Of a stretch of 64,000 nt of DNA, positions 18,461-28,018 are shown in pieces. The stretch is taken from the NCBI RefSeq assembly GCF_000799715.1, contig NZ_JUHG01000013.1, positions 434,001 through 498,000 of the forward strand, read 5' to 3'. The translations under genes and the position numbers were made by a program. Source of the DNA: Martinezella rhizogenes (GTDB lineage Bacteria; Pseudomonadota; Alphaproteobacteria; Rhizobiales; Rhizobiaceae). The notes beneath the pieces were generated by a model. It saw only the letters and a list, made by a program, of their open reading frames with translations, had not been told where the DNA came from and did no database searches. The stretch's first letter is position 1; each line of letters opens with the position of its first letter.

Positions 18461-19474
18461 CTAGCGGCTGCTGTCGCGCACGATCAGCTCCGGCGTAATC
18501 CGGACATCCTCGACAGCCGGCCGCTCATCCAGAATATCCAGGATCAGCCGGGCTGTCTTTTCACCGATCTCGCGCGCGAAAGCGTTGATCGTCGTCAGCG
18601 TCGGCACGCAGACCTCGCCGATTTCATAATTGCCGAAGCCGCCGATCGCAAAACGCTCCGGCACGGGAACGCCGAGCCGGCGACATTCCGTCAGTGCGCC
18701 ATAGGCCGCGAGATCCGATACGCAGACCACGGCCTGGGTATCCGGATGGATTTCGATCAGCCTTGCCATCGCATTGGCGCCTTCACGCATCGAAATGGGC
18801 GGCACTCCGGCAGCGATCAGACGGGATGCATCGAGCCCATGCGCCTCCATTGCGGCAATGAAACCGGCCCGGCGCTCGCTGCCGCGGGTATCACGCCCGA
18901 CATCGCCGCCGATGAAGGCAATGCGGCGATGGCCGACGCTGACGAAGTGATCCACCATCTGGCGAACGGCGCTGGCATTGGAAAAGCCCACATAATGCCC
19001 GATCGGCTCGGTCGGAATGTCCCAGGTCTCGATCACCGGGATATTGACCGTCTCCAGCAGGCGCCGCGCGCGCGGCGTATGCCTTCCGCCGGTCACGACG
19101 ATTGCCTGCGGCTTGCGGCGCAGAAGCTGCTCGATCAGCCGCTCCTCCTCCTGCATGTCGTAATTGGTGTAACCCAGCAGAATCTGCATGTTGCGCGCGG
19201 CGAACGTATCGGCAAGCCCGCCAACGGTATCGGCGAAATTGGCGTTGTTGATCGAGGGAATGGTGACGGCGACGAAATCCGACTTTTGTGAGCGCAGATT
19301 GGACGCCGTGCTGTCGAACACATAGCCCAGATCCTCGGCGGCCTTGAGAATGGCCTCCCGGGTCTCCGTGCTGACCAGACTGTCCGCCTTGAATGCGCGC
19401 GACACGGTCATGGGGGAGACCCCCATGACGCGAGCGATGTCAGCCATGGTCGGTGGCTTGCGTATATTGCTCAT
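18461..19474 (-). CDS. LacI-family transcriptional regulator of the aldonate cluster
   Basis: Repressor of 337 residues. The N-terminal HTH (residues about 9-28, MADIARVMGVSPMTVSRAFK) is followed by the hinge region; the rest is a periplasmic-binding-like effector domain (VAVTIPSINNANFADTVGG, AFIGGDVGRDTRGSERRAGF). GntR/IdnR-type gluconate regulators belong to this family. Four palindromic sites around TGTTATCG lie at the promoters of this cluster, including one 12 bp before this gene, so it most likely represses its neighbours and itself and responds to an intermediate of the pathway. The link is inference from site placement. Confidence 0.92.
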   Translation of the reverse strand: MSNIRKPPTMADIARVMGVSPMTVSRAFKADSLVSTETREAILKAAEDLGYVFDSTASNLRSQKSDFVAVTIPSINNANFADTVGGLADTFAARNMQILLGYTNYDMQEEERLIEQLLRRKPQAIVVTGGRHTPRARRLLETVNIPVIETWDIPTEPIGHYVGFSNASAVRQMVDHFVSVGHRRIAFIGGDVGRDTRGSERRAGFIAAMEAHGLDASRLIAAGVPPISMREGANAMARLIEIHPDTQAVVCVSDLAAYGALTECRRLGVPVPERFAIGGFGNYEIGEVCVPTLTTINAFAREIGEKTARLILDILDERPAVEDVRITPELIVRDSSR

Positions 19475-19485
19475 CGACAGCCTAT

Positions 19486-19499
19486 GTTATCGTTACCAC
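19486..19499. promoter_or_regulatory. Variant LacI operator upstream of the regulator gene
   Basis: TGTTATCGTTACCA matches the core palindrome TGTTATCGATAACA at 12 of 14 positions: the left half is intact and the right half altered. It lies just before the regulator's start codon, which suggests weaker autoregulation. Confidence 0.65.
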
Positions 19500-19611
19500 G
19501 AGAGTAATATGTATCGCCTTTAAATAGCAAGGGCGCACCCTTCGCTTATCCTGAGACGAGAAGACCGGGTCTTTCCGCTCCGCGTTGGGCAGCCGTCATG
19601 GCAGAGGAGGT

Positions 19612-19944
19612 TCAAAGCACGAATTCATTGGCAACCGTCACATGATGATGGATGCGCCCCTCGAAAAACCTCGAGAGCACCGCTTCCGTCGCAGCACGCG
19701 CCTCGGCCCGAGCTGGGCTTGCAAGAGCGGCCTCAACCGCGGCCGTGTCGGGATAGTTGATGGCAAGGATCATCGGATATTCAGGAGCGCCTTCGTCCCG
19801 GGCCTCCGCGAAAGACACGCGAACATCGAGAGCGCCGGGAAATTGCTTCCATTTCGGCAGAATGGCTTCCATGACCGCCGCGCGAAACGCCTCGGTCTCG
19901 CCGTCCCTGACCTTGCCTTCGAATAGTGCATATCGGGTAATCAT
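19612..19944 (-). CDS. Small dimeric alpha/beta-barrel-like protein
   Basis: A 110-residue protein whose pattern of strands and helices (MITRYALFEGKV, PGALDVRVSFAEA, YPMILAINYPDTAAVEAAL) resembles the ferredoxin-like Dabb/ABM or EthD-like families, which bind or modify small metabolites. No catalytic motif can be named. Its start overlaps the stop of the dehydrogenase gene upstream by four bases, so the two are translationally coupled. It belongs to the LacI-controlled operon beginning with gluconate 5-dehydrogenase. Function unknown; an accessory step on a sugar acid is possible. Confidence 0.7.
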   Translation of the reverse strand: MITRYALFEGKVRDGETEAFRAAVMEAILPKWKQFPGALDVRVSFAEARDEGAPEYPMILAINYPDTAAVEAALASPARAEARAATEAVLSRFFEGRIHHHVTVANEFVL

Positions 19945-20828
19945 TCGGCGATCTCCTTGTTCGGCCCCTTGAAGAATTCCATCAGAACCGCCTGATCCTC
20001 GCCGCCGAGGCCCGCTGCCGTCAGCATGCGGTGAACTTCAGCGCAGACGGCGGTCAGCGGCATGGCGGTGTTCGTGCGCCGGGCAAGGTCCTGCGCACCG
20101 TTCAGATCCTTGACCATGTTGTCGATCCGGCCGGTACGGCGATAATCCTTGGCCACGTAACGCGGCATGTATTCCTGCAGGAGCGCGCTATCGGCCCGCC
20201 CGCCCTTCAGCGCCTGCGGGATCTTGGCGGCATCGACGCCGGCGTCGAGCGCCAGTTGGGTCGCTTCCGCAACGGCAAGGAAGTTCAGTGCACAGAGCAC
20301 CTGATTGATCAGCTTCGTGGTCTGCCCGGCGCCCGATGGCCCCATATGGGTATAATTCGAGGCGACATGTTTGAGCACCTGATGGGCGTCGGCGACGTCC
20401 TGCTCGCTGCCGCCGGCCATCAGCGTCAACTGGCCGATCAGCGCCTTGGGAGCACCGCCGGACAGCGGGCTGTCCACCCAGCGCAGCCCCTTTGCCGTTG
20501 CGTCCGCGGCCAGTGCCTTGGTGGCGTCCGGATCGATCGAGGACATGTCGATGATCAAGGTGCCAGGTCTGGCGCCTTCCGCGACACCGCCGGTGCCGAA
20601 CACAGCAGCACGCACGATCCCCGGAGAATTCAGGCTGAGAATGACATAGTCGGACACTGCAGCCGCTTGCGCCGCGCTAGGTGCGGCACTCGCGCCCTTG
20701 GCCGTCAACACCGCCACCTTCTCCTTGTCGAGGTCGAAGACCGTCAGGCTGTTGCCGGTCTCGGCGAGGCGCGTGCCGATAGCTCCGCCCATTGCGCCCG
20801 CGCCAATCAGCGCCACCTTGTTGCTCAT
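19941..20828 (-). CDS. NAD(P)-dependent beta-hydroxyacid dehydrogenase (3-hydroxyisobutyrate/tartronate semialdehyde reductase family)
   Basis: Cytosolic dehydrogenase of 295 residues. The Rossmann motif GAGAMGGAIG lies at residues 9-18. The substrate-binding segment DSPLSGGAPKA lies at 119-129 and the catalytic lysine is K172 in GQTTKLINQ, the standard architecture of this family. D30 (FDLD) at the end of strand two hints at NAD preference. It follows the gluconate 5-dehydrogenase gene by 119 bp on the same strand. The substrate could be a hydroxyacid formed from the imported sugar acid; it cannot be named from sequence. Confidence 0.88.
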   Translation of the reverse strand: MSNKVALIGAGAMGGAIGTRLAETGNSLTVFDLDKEKVAVLTAKGASAAPSAAQAAAVSDYVILSLNSPGIVRAAVFGTGGVAEGARPGTLIIDMSSIDPDATKALAADATAKGLRWVDSPLSGGAPKALIGQLTLMAGGSEQDVADAHQVLKHVASNYTHMGPSGAGQTTKLINQVLCALNFLAVAEATQLALDAGVDAAKIPQALKGGRADSALLQEYMPRYVAKDYRRTGRIDNMVKDLNGAQDLARRTNTAMPLTAVCAEVHRMLTAAGLGGEDQAVLMEFFKGPNKEIAE

Positions 20829-20947
20829 GGCTGTTCCTCCTCCAATGCCGCGACATCAGTCGCGGCGCCCATTTCGAACGATGATCCATATCCGCTGTTA
20901 TGGCCCGCGCGTCCTCGTCGCGCCGACCAAGAGCCTGCAACACCCCT

Positions 20948-21706
20948 TTAAAGCGACGCCGTGATCCCGCCGTCGACGTAAAGCACATGCCCGTTGACGA
21001 AGGAGGAGGCGTCGGAAGCCAGGAAGACGCAGGCGCCGACCAACTCCTCGACACGTCCCCAGCGGCCGGCCGGAGTACGTTTCTCAAGCCATGCGGAGAA
21101 ATCCGTGTCGGCAACGAGCGCAGCATTCAGCGGTGTGTCGAAATAGCCCGGCGCGATGGCATTGCATTGCAGCCCATACTTGGCCCAGTCCGTCGCCATG
21201 CCCTTGGTGAGATTGCCGACAGCGCCCTTGGTTGCCGTGTAAGGAGCGATCGAGGGCCGTGCCAGCGCGGTCTGAACGCTGGCAATATTGATGATCTTGC
21301 CCGCACCGCGCTTGATCATATGGCGCGCGGCGGCCTGGCCGACGTTGAAAACGCTCGATATGTTGGTGCGAAGAAGCCGCTCGAACGCATCGGCGGGAAA
21401 CTCTTCCAGTGGCGAGCGGAACTGCATCCCGGCATTGTTGACAAGGATATCGATGGCGCCGGTCCCGGCTTCGAACGCGTCGACGGCGTTGCGGACAGCT
21501 TCATGATCGGTCGCGTCGAAAGGCAATGTGTGAACCTTGCCTTCGAACAGGGCCGCGGTCCTGGCGAGCTTTTCCGCGTCGCGACCGTTGAGCACCAGTT
21601 CGGCGCCCGCCGCCGCCAATCCTTTGGCAAGAGCAAGCCCGATGCCCTGGGATGAACCCGTAACGAGAGCACGCCGCCCTTTCAGATCAAAGAGGCCAAG
21701 AGACAT
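20948..21706 (-). CDS. idnO: Gluconate 5-dehydrogenase (5-keto-D-gluconate reductase), SDR family
   Basis: SDR of 252 residues with cofactor motif TGSSQGIG (16-23), NNAG (90-93) and catalytic S143, Y156, K160. The opening [19 protein letters not shown] and the C-terminal [25 protein letters not shown] match Ga5DH/IdnO proteins. It interconverts 5-keto-D-gluconate and D-gluconate. GGAGGAAACG precedes the ATG. Its promoter faces the L-idonate 5-dehydrogenase side across a perfect LacI operator at 21752, so the two consecutive steps L-idonate, 5-ketogluconate, gluconate are controlled together. Other SDR substrates remain possible. Confidence 0.85.
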   Translation of the reverse strand: MSLGLFDLKGRRALVTGSSQGIGLALAKGLAAAGAELVLNGRDAEKLARTAALFEGKVHTLPFDATDHEAVRNAVDAFEAGTGAIDILVNNAGMQFRSPLEEFPADAFERLLRTNISSVFNVGQAAARHMIKRGAGKIINIASVQTALARPSIAPYTATKGAVGNLTKGMATDWAKYGLQCNAIAPGYFDTPLNAALVADTDFSAWLEKRTPAGRWGRVEELVGACVFLASDASSFVNGHVLYVDGGITASL

Positions 21707-21751
21707 CGTTTCCTCCGTTTTTTATCTCGACAAATGCTGTTCCCCTTGTTT

Positions 21752-21767
21752 ATGTTATCGATAACAT
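21752..21767. promoter_or_regulatory. LacI-family operator, perfect 16 bp palindrome
   Basis: ATGTTATCGATAACAT, identical to the site at 14626-14641. It lies between the divergent gluconate 5-dehydrogenase gene (minus) and the 2-hydroxyacid dehydrogenase remnant plus idnD (plus), and can control both directions. Confidence 0.85.
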
Positions 21768-21793
21768 TCGATGTCAAGGGAGGATGCAAAAAG

Positions 21794-22068
21794 ATGGACA
21801 AGCCGATAATTCTTCAGGTCGGACCTTATCCGCAATGGGATCAGGAGCCTCTGAATGCGTTCGAAACCCGCAAGCTCGATCGGCAGCGCTCGACGTCTTC
21901 GAGGGCGAGCCGAAACTCAATGAGCGCTTTCTGGCGCTGGACAATGTTCTTTTGCAGCCCCACCACGCCTCGGGTACTATCGAGACCCGCAAGGCCATGG
22001 GACAGCTCGTCCGCGACAATCTCGCCACTCATTTTGCCGGCCAGCCGTTGCTGACACCCGTTCTGTAA
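21794..22068 (+). pseudogene. Remnant of a D-isomer-specific 2-hydroxyacid dehydrogenase (internal deletion and frame change)
   Basis: An ATG with GGGAGG upstream begins [22 protein letters not shown], a typical N-terminus of GhrB-like 2-ketoaldonate reductases. After about 22-25 codons the frame is lost. In another frame the coding resumes with [10 protein letters not shown], then [20 protein letters not shown] and ends LLTPVL, the standard C-terminus with the catalytic-histidine region. A full protein is about 320 residues; only about 86 codons remain, so roughly 700 bp (substrate loop and NAD domain) are missing, with the junction near 21855-21885. The intact relatives reduce 2-ketoacids such as 2-keto-L-gulonate to L-idonate, the step before IdnD encoded next. 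Confidence 0.85.
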
Positions 22069-22078
22069 GGAGAATGAC

Positions 22079-23110
22079 ATGAAAGCCATCGTCGCTCACG
22101 CCGCCAAGGACTTGCGGATCGAGGACTATCCGGAGGAAGAGCCGGGTGCGGGAGAGGTCAAGCTGAAGCTCGCCACTGGCGGGGTCTGCGGCAGCGACCT
22201 GCATTATTACCATCACGGCGGCTTCGGCGCGGTCCGCCTGAAGCAGCCGATGATCCTCGGACACGAAGTCAGCGCGACTGTCACGGCCCTCGGCCCCGGC
22301 GTCGAAGGGCTCGAGGTCGGCCAGCTCGTCGCCGTTTCCCCGTCGCGCCCCTGCCGAACCTGCCGTTACTGCCAGGAAGGCCTGCACAATCAGTGCCTGA
22401 ACATGCGCTTCTATGGGAGCGCCATGCCCTTTCCGCATATCCAGGGTGCATTTCGCGAAACGCTGGTTGCCGATGCCATCCAATGCGTTCCCGCCGATGG
22501 CCTGACGGCTGGCGAGGCGGCCATGGCCGAACCGCTCGCCGTGACGCTGCATGCCACAAGGCGTGCCGGCGAGATGCTCGGCAAGCGCGTCCTCGTGACC
22601 GGCTGTGGACCGATCGGCGTACTGTCTATCCTGGCCGCCCGTCGTGCAGGTGCTGCGGAAATCGTCGCGACCGATCTGTCGGACTTCACGCTCTCGGTCG
22701 CCAAGCAAGCAGGTGCGGATAGGGTTATCAACACGAAACAGGAGCCGGAAGCGCTTGCCGCCTATTCGACCGACAAGGGCACCTTCGATGTCCTCTATGA
22801 ATGCTCAGGCGCTCAGGCCGCCCTCGTCGGAGGGATCGCGGCGCTCAGGCCGCGCGGCATCATCGTGCAACTGGGTATCGGTGGAGAGATGACGCTGCCG
22901 ATGCTAGCCATCACCGCCAAGGAACTGGACCTGCGCGGCTCGTTCCGCTTCCACGAGGAATTCAGCGTCGGCGTATCCTTGATGCGCAAGGGCCTGATCG
23001 ACGTAAAGCCGCTGATCACCCATTCCGTACCGCTGAATGACGCGATCAGCGCCTTCGAGATTGCCTCGGACCGCAGCCGCGCCATGAAGGCTCAGATCGT
23101 CTTCGCCTGA
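22079..23110 (+). CDS. idnD: L-idonate 5-dehydrogenase (zinc-dependent MDR family)
   Basis: Medium-chain dehydrogenase of 343 residues. Catalytic zinc ligands are C37, H62 and E63 in GGVCGSDLHYY and GHE. The structural zinc site is C92, C95, C98, C106. The NAD motif GCGPIG starts near residue 176. The LHYYHHGGFGAVRLKQPMILGHE segment is characteristic of IdnD, which oxidises L-idonate to 5-keto-D-gluconate. It starts 10 bp after the broken 2-hydroxyacid dehydrogenase and shares its LacI-controlled promoter. A 12 bp hairpin follows at 23123. D-sorbitol/xylitol-type specificity is a less likely alternative. Confidence 0.9.
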   Translation: MKAIVAHAAKDLRIEDYPEEEPGAGEVKLKLATGGVCGSDLHYYHHGGFGAVRLKQPMILGHEVSATVTALGPGVEGLEVGQLVAVSPSRPCRTCRYCQEGLHNQCLNMRFYGSAMPFPHIQGAFRETLVADAIQCVPADGLTAGEAAMAEPLAVTLHATRRAGEMLGKRVLVTGCGPIGVLSILAARRAGAAEIVATDLSDFTLSVAKQAGADRVINTKQEPEALAAYSTDKGTFDVLYECSGAQAALVGGIAALRPRGIIVQLGIGGEMTLPMLAITAKELDLRGSFRFHEEFSVGVSLMRKGLIDVKPLITHSVPLNDAISAFEIASDRSRAMKAQIVFA

Positions 23111-23122
23111 CGCATCAAATAA

Positions 23123-23163
23123 ACAGGGCCTGCCAGCGAGGATGATTTGCCGGCAGGCCCTGT
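23123..23163. terminator. Convergent hairpin between idnD and the GlcG-like gene
   Basis: ACAGGGCCTGCC and GGCAGGCCCTGT form a 12 bp perfect stem around a 17-base loop in the gap between convergent genes. On the minus strand it is followed by TTTATTTG, on the plus strand by no T-run, so it best serves the minus-strand gene or acts as a bidirectional stabiliser. Confidence 0.65.
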
Positions 23164-23182
23164 TCGCAAATAACCAGGATTT

Positions 23183-23602
23183 TTAGTCCAGATCCGCCCC
23201 GATTGCTTTCAGCGCAACAAGGGCAACCGCTTCGTCTTGCTCTCCCGAGCCAGACCCGACGCCGATCCCGCCGACAAGCACGCCGGCAATGCGGATGGGA
23301 AGCCCACCTCGAAGACCCGTTGCCTCGCCTTGCGTGGCGGCCGCCAGCAAGAGCTTAGCGTGCTCGGGAACGGAATGGCTTGGAGCGCCCATGGATGCCG
23401 CCGTCCGCGCCTTGGCAAGCGCGCTTTTGAGCGACAGGAAACGTGATCCGCGCATGCGGAAAGACGTCAGCGTTACGCCGCTCGCATCGACAATGACGAT
23501 GCATTGCGGCTGCCCCATCGCGGTCGCCTCGCCGATCGCTGCGCTCAGCAGCGTCATCACACCCTCGTCGCTCAAGACACTCGACGCCACACTATGGCTC
23601 AT
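23183..23602 (-). CDS. GlcG/HbpS-family heme-binding-type protein
   Basis: Protein of 139 residues in the GlcG/PduO-C/HbpS family, recognised by CIVIVDASGVTLTSFRM, the alanine-rich helix KSALAKARTAASMG and the glycine-rich GGLPIRIAGVLVGGIGVGSG. Such proteins often sit in sugar-acid and hydroxyacid gene clusters (as glcG does in glycolate operons), with poorly defined roles. The start at 23602 has GGGAGGATATTGC; a start nine codons earlier is less supported. A LacI operator lies 34 bp upstream, shared with the divergent lactonase gene. Confidence 0.85.
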   Translation of the reverse strand: MSHSVASSVLSDEGVMTLLSAAIGEATAMGQPQCIVIVDASGVTLTSFRMRGSRFLSLKSALAKARTAASMGAPSHSVPEHAKLLLAAATQGEATGLRGGLPIRIAGVLVGGIGVGSGSGEQDEAVALVALKAIGADLD

Positions 23603-23635
23603 GCAATATCCTCCCGCTTGCGGACGCATCCGATT

Positions 23636-23650
23636 ATGTTATCGATAACA
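23636..23650. promoter_or_regulatory. LacI-family operator (14 bp perfect core)
   Basis: ATGTTATCGATAACA contains the perfect palindrome TGTTATCGATAACA seen at 14626 and 21752. It lies between the divergent GlcG-like (minus) and SMP-30 (plus) genes and can repress both. Confidence 0.85.
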
Positions 23651-23680
23651 GAATGCAACATTATGGGAGGTAATGTCAAA

Positions 23681-24571
23681 ATGTCGTTCTTCGAAATCGT
23701 CGATCCGGCTTTCGGCCAATTCGTCCTCGGCAACGCACCCGTGAAGCAGATTGCCACCGGCTTCGATTGGGTCGAGGGACCTGTCTGGTTCGGCGACCAG
23801 AATTGCCTGCTGTTTTCCGACATCCCCAACAATCGCATCATGCGCTGGATACCCGGCCTCGGCACCAGCATCTTTCGCGAACCGTCGAATTTCTCCAACG
23901 GCCATACACGCGACCGGCAGGGGCGCCTTATCAGCTGCGAGCATGGCGGACGACGCGTGAGCCGCACGGAATATGATGGTTCGATCACGGTGATCGCCGA
24001 CAGCTATCAGGGCAAGCGGCTGAATTCACCCAACGATGTCATCGTCGCCTCCGATGGCGCCATCTGGTTCACCGACCCGCATTACGGCATTGCCACGGAT
24101 TACGAAGGCTATAAAAGCGAGCAGGAATTGCCCTGCAATGTCTATCGTGTCGATGCTTCGGGTTCGATGTCAGCCGTGCTGACCGACTTCAATTGCCCGA
24201 ACGGGCTTGCCTTCAGCCCGGATGAGAAGAAGCTTTATGTCGCCGATACCGGCCGCATGCACAGCAACGACCCCCAGCATATCCGCGTCTTCAACGTCGG
24301 AGAAAACTGGCGACTGACCGGCGGCGAGGTGTTTCATGTGATCACGCCGGGCTGCGCCGACGGAATGCGGCTGGATAGCGACGGCAACCTTTGGTCATCC
24401 GCGCGCGACGGCGTCCATTGCATCGCGCCGGATGGCCATCTCATGGGCAAGCTGCTGGTTCCCGAGACCGTGTCCAATATCTGCTTCGGCGGACGCGGCA
24501 AGCACAAGCTCTTCATCACCGCGACCACGAGCGTCTATTCGATTTCGCTCAACAGAAGCGGAGCGCTTTAA
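23681..24571 (+). CDS. SMP-30/gluconolactonase family protein
   Basis: Beta-propeller hydrolase of 296 residues. Metal-site segments are visible: the glutamate in WVEGPVWF near residue 30, N in KRLNSPNDVIVASDG near 115, and the aspartate in CPNGLAFSPDEKKLYVADTG near 190. The family opens aldonolactones to aldonic acids. GGGAGG stands 10 bases before the ATG at 23681; the frame is open earlier, but over the operator. There is no signal peptide, so it acts in the cytoplasm. Under the same LacI operator as idnD and idnO, it probably hydrolyses the lactone of the aldonic acid used here. Confidence 0.9.
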   Translation: MSFFEIVDPAFGQFVLGNAPVKQIATGFDWVEGPVWFGDQNCLLFSDIPNNRIMRWIPGLGTSIFREPSNFSNGHTRDRQGRLISCEHGGRRVSRTEYDGSITVIADSYQGKRLNSPNDVIVASDGAIWFTDPHYGIATDYEGYKSEQELPCNVYRVDASGSMSAVLTDFNCPNGLAFSPDEKKLYVADTGRMHSNDPQHIRVFNVGENWRLTGGEVFHVITPGCADGMRLDSDGNLWSSARDGVHCIAPDGHLMGKLLVPETVSNICFGGRGKHKLFITATTSVYSISLNRSGAL

Positions 24572-24576
24572 GGCTT

Positions 24577-24593
24577 GGCCGGCTAGACCGGCC
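24577..24593. terminator. Short convergent hairpin
   Basis: GGCCGG and CCGGCC enclose CTAGA between the convergent lactonase and homocysteine methyltransferase genes. The stem can extend past a two-base mismatch. It is a weak terminator candidate without a T-run. Confidence 0.4.
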
Positions 24594-24627
24594 TTGCCTC
24601 ATCGCGCCCGCTTAAAAGATCGACTGC

Positions 24628-25542
24628 TCAGACGCAGCGATAGCGGCCCGACAGCGCGTGGATATGATCCACGCCGATGCCGCAGCAGCCGCCGATGATG
24701 CTTGCGCCGGAGGCGGCCCAGCGTCCGGCCCATTGGCCGTAGCTATCAGGATCGAGATCGTTGCGGATTTCGCTCAGTGTAGCATTGGCCTCTTCGTCGT
24801 CCTGCTGCGAAGGGAAGGCATTGGCGTAGACGCCGACCTGAATGTCCGCGCCCAGGGCGACAAAGGTAGCGCGCGCCGTTTCGATGGCTGCTTCCATGAC
24901 TTCCGGCATGCTGCAATTGAAAAGCATGGCCGCGCCACCGAAGGAGGCAACGAGTTCGGCGGCGGCCTTGACGGTCTCGTTCGAGCGCAGCAGCGGTTCC
25001 GGCATGTCCGAGGGGGCGAGATCGTCGCGCAAGGTGAAGGAGACCCAGAGAGGCTTGCCGGTCGAAAGCGTCGCCGCGCGGACGGCACGCGCTTCTGCCA
25101 GGCTGCTCTGGGTTTCGGCGAGCCACAAATCCACGTAAGGCGTCATGCCGCCGACCAGTGTATCGAGATAATGCCCTGCCCGCTTGGGGTCGAAAAGATC
25201 CGGCTGGTAGGAACCGAAAACCGGTGGCAGCGAACCGGCAACGAGGATCTTGCGATCCGTCGATGCGTTCGCCGCCTCGCGTGCGATCCGGCCGGCGCGT
25301 GCGGCCAGCATGGCACCATCGGCCTCGAAACGCTCGTCACCGATATGGAAGGGCACCACGGCGTAGCTGTTGGTGGTGATGACGTCGGTGCCGGCCTCGA
25401 TGTAATTGTCATGGACCTTGCGGACGAATTCAGGCGCTTCCATCAAGGCCAGCGCCGACCATTCCGGCTGACGGAAAGGCGCGCCGATCCGTTCGAGTTC
25501 GCGGCCGGTGCCGCCATCCAGGATAAGTCCGCGCTTTGTCAT
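24628..25542 (-). CDS. Homocysteine S-methyltransferase family protein
   Basis: Enzyme of 304 residues with the methyltransferase barrel. The opening LILDGGTGRELERIG is diagnostic, and the zinc ligands are C210 (FNCSMPEV) and the C286-C287 pair in GGCCGIG. Relatives (MmuM) transfer a methyl group from S-methylmethionine or S-adenosylmethionine to homocysteine; others demethylate betaines. It lies 42 bp after the last transporter gene of an operon for a peptide-like compound with an M20 amidohydrolase, so it may handle a methylated amino acid released from that compound. The methyl donor is not known. Confidence 0.88.
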   Translation of the reverse strand: MTKRGLILDGGTGRELERIGAPFRQPEWSALALMEAPEFVRKVHDNYIEAGTDVITTNSYAVVPFHIGDERFEADGAMLAARAGRIAREAANASTDRKILVAGSLPPVFGSYQPDLFDPKRAGHYLDTLVGGMTPYVDLWLAETQSSLAEARAVRAATLSTGKPLWVSFTLRDDLAPSDMPEPLLRSNETVKAAAELVASFGGAAMLFNCSMPEVMEAAIETARATFVALGADIQVGVYANAFPSQQDDEEANATLSEIRNDLDPDSYGQWAGRWAASGASIIGGCCGIGVDHIHALSGRYRCV

Positions 25543-25584
25543 CGTGTCATTCCTTGTTCTACTATCTCGTAATTTCGGCAGGGC

Positions 25585-27187
<1,603 letters not shown>

Positions 27188-27195
<8 letters not shown>

Positions 27196-28018
27196 GGCGG
27201 CGAACGCCTTTCAGGCTGGTCGTCTTCTGGAGCATCCAGTCGACGACGAGATTGACGCAGATGACGAGGATCGCGATCGCAGCACCCGGAATGAGGGCGG
27301 CGAAGACGCCGAACACCAGCCCGTCCTTGTTCTCCTTGACCAGGCTGCCCCAATCGGCAATCGGCGGCTGGACGCCGAGGCCAAGGAAGGAGAGCGTCGA
27401 CAGGAAGAGAATGGCGAAAGCGAATCGCAGGCCGAATTCGGCAAGAAGCGGCGACAGCGCATTCGGCAGGATTTCCCGGAAGATGATCCAGCCCCAGCCC
27501 TCGCCGCGGAGGCGCGCCACCTCGACATAATCCAGGGTGACGAGATCGCTGGCAAGCGCCCGGCTGACGCGGAAGACCCGCGTCGCGTCGAGCGCGGCCA
27601 TGACGAGGATGAGCACGATCATGGTTTTCGGCAGAACGGCGAGCACGACCAGCGCCAGGATCAGCGTCGGGATCGCCATCGCCAGATCGTTCAACCGCGA
27701 CAGCACCTGATCGATGATCCCGCGCCGGACAGCAGCGTAGAAACCGAGCGATACGCCGATGACAAAGGCAAGGAGGGTGGCCAGGGCCGCGATGATGAAG
27801 GTGATGCGCGCGCCCCAGAGCAGCCGCGAAAAGAGGTCGCGGCCGATATTATCCGTGCCGAGCAACGCGTTGGCGGACGGCATGTCCCATACACCGCCGA
27901 CCACCTGCGAGACCGGATGCGGTGCGATCCACGGCGCCAGCACCGCCATGACGAGAAAGATCAAGACACCGGCGAGGCCGATCACCGCCAGGGGCGTCAA
28001 ACGCGGCAGACTTCTCAT
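27188..28018 (-). CDS. ABC transporter permease, DppC-like
   Basis: Permease of 276 residues with the DppC hallmarks: first helix VIGLAGVLIFLVMAVLAPWI, the LLGTDNIGRDLFSRLLWG segment, and the EAA loop LDYVEVARLRGEGWGWIIFREILPN. It overlaps the DppB-like gene by four bases and the ATPase gene by eight, giving a tightly coupled set. Confidence 0.92.
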
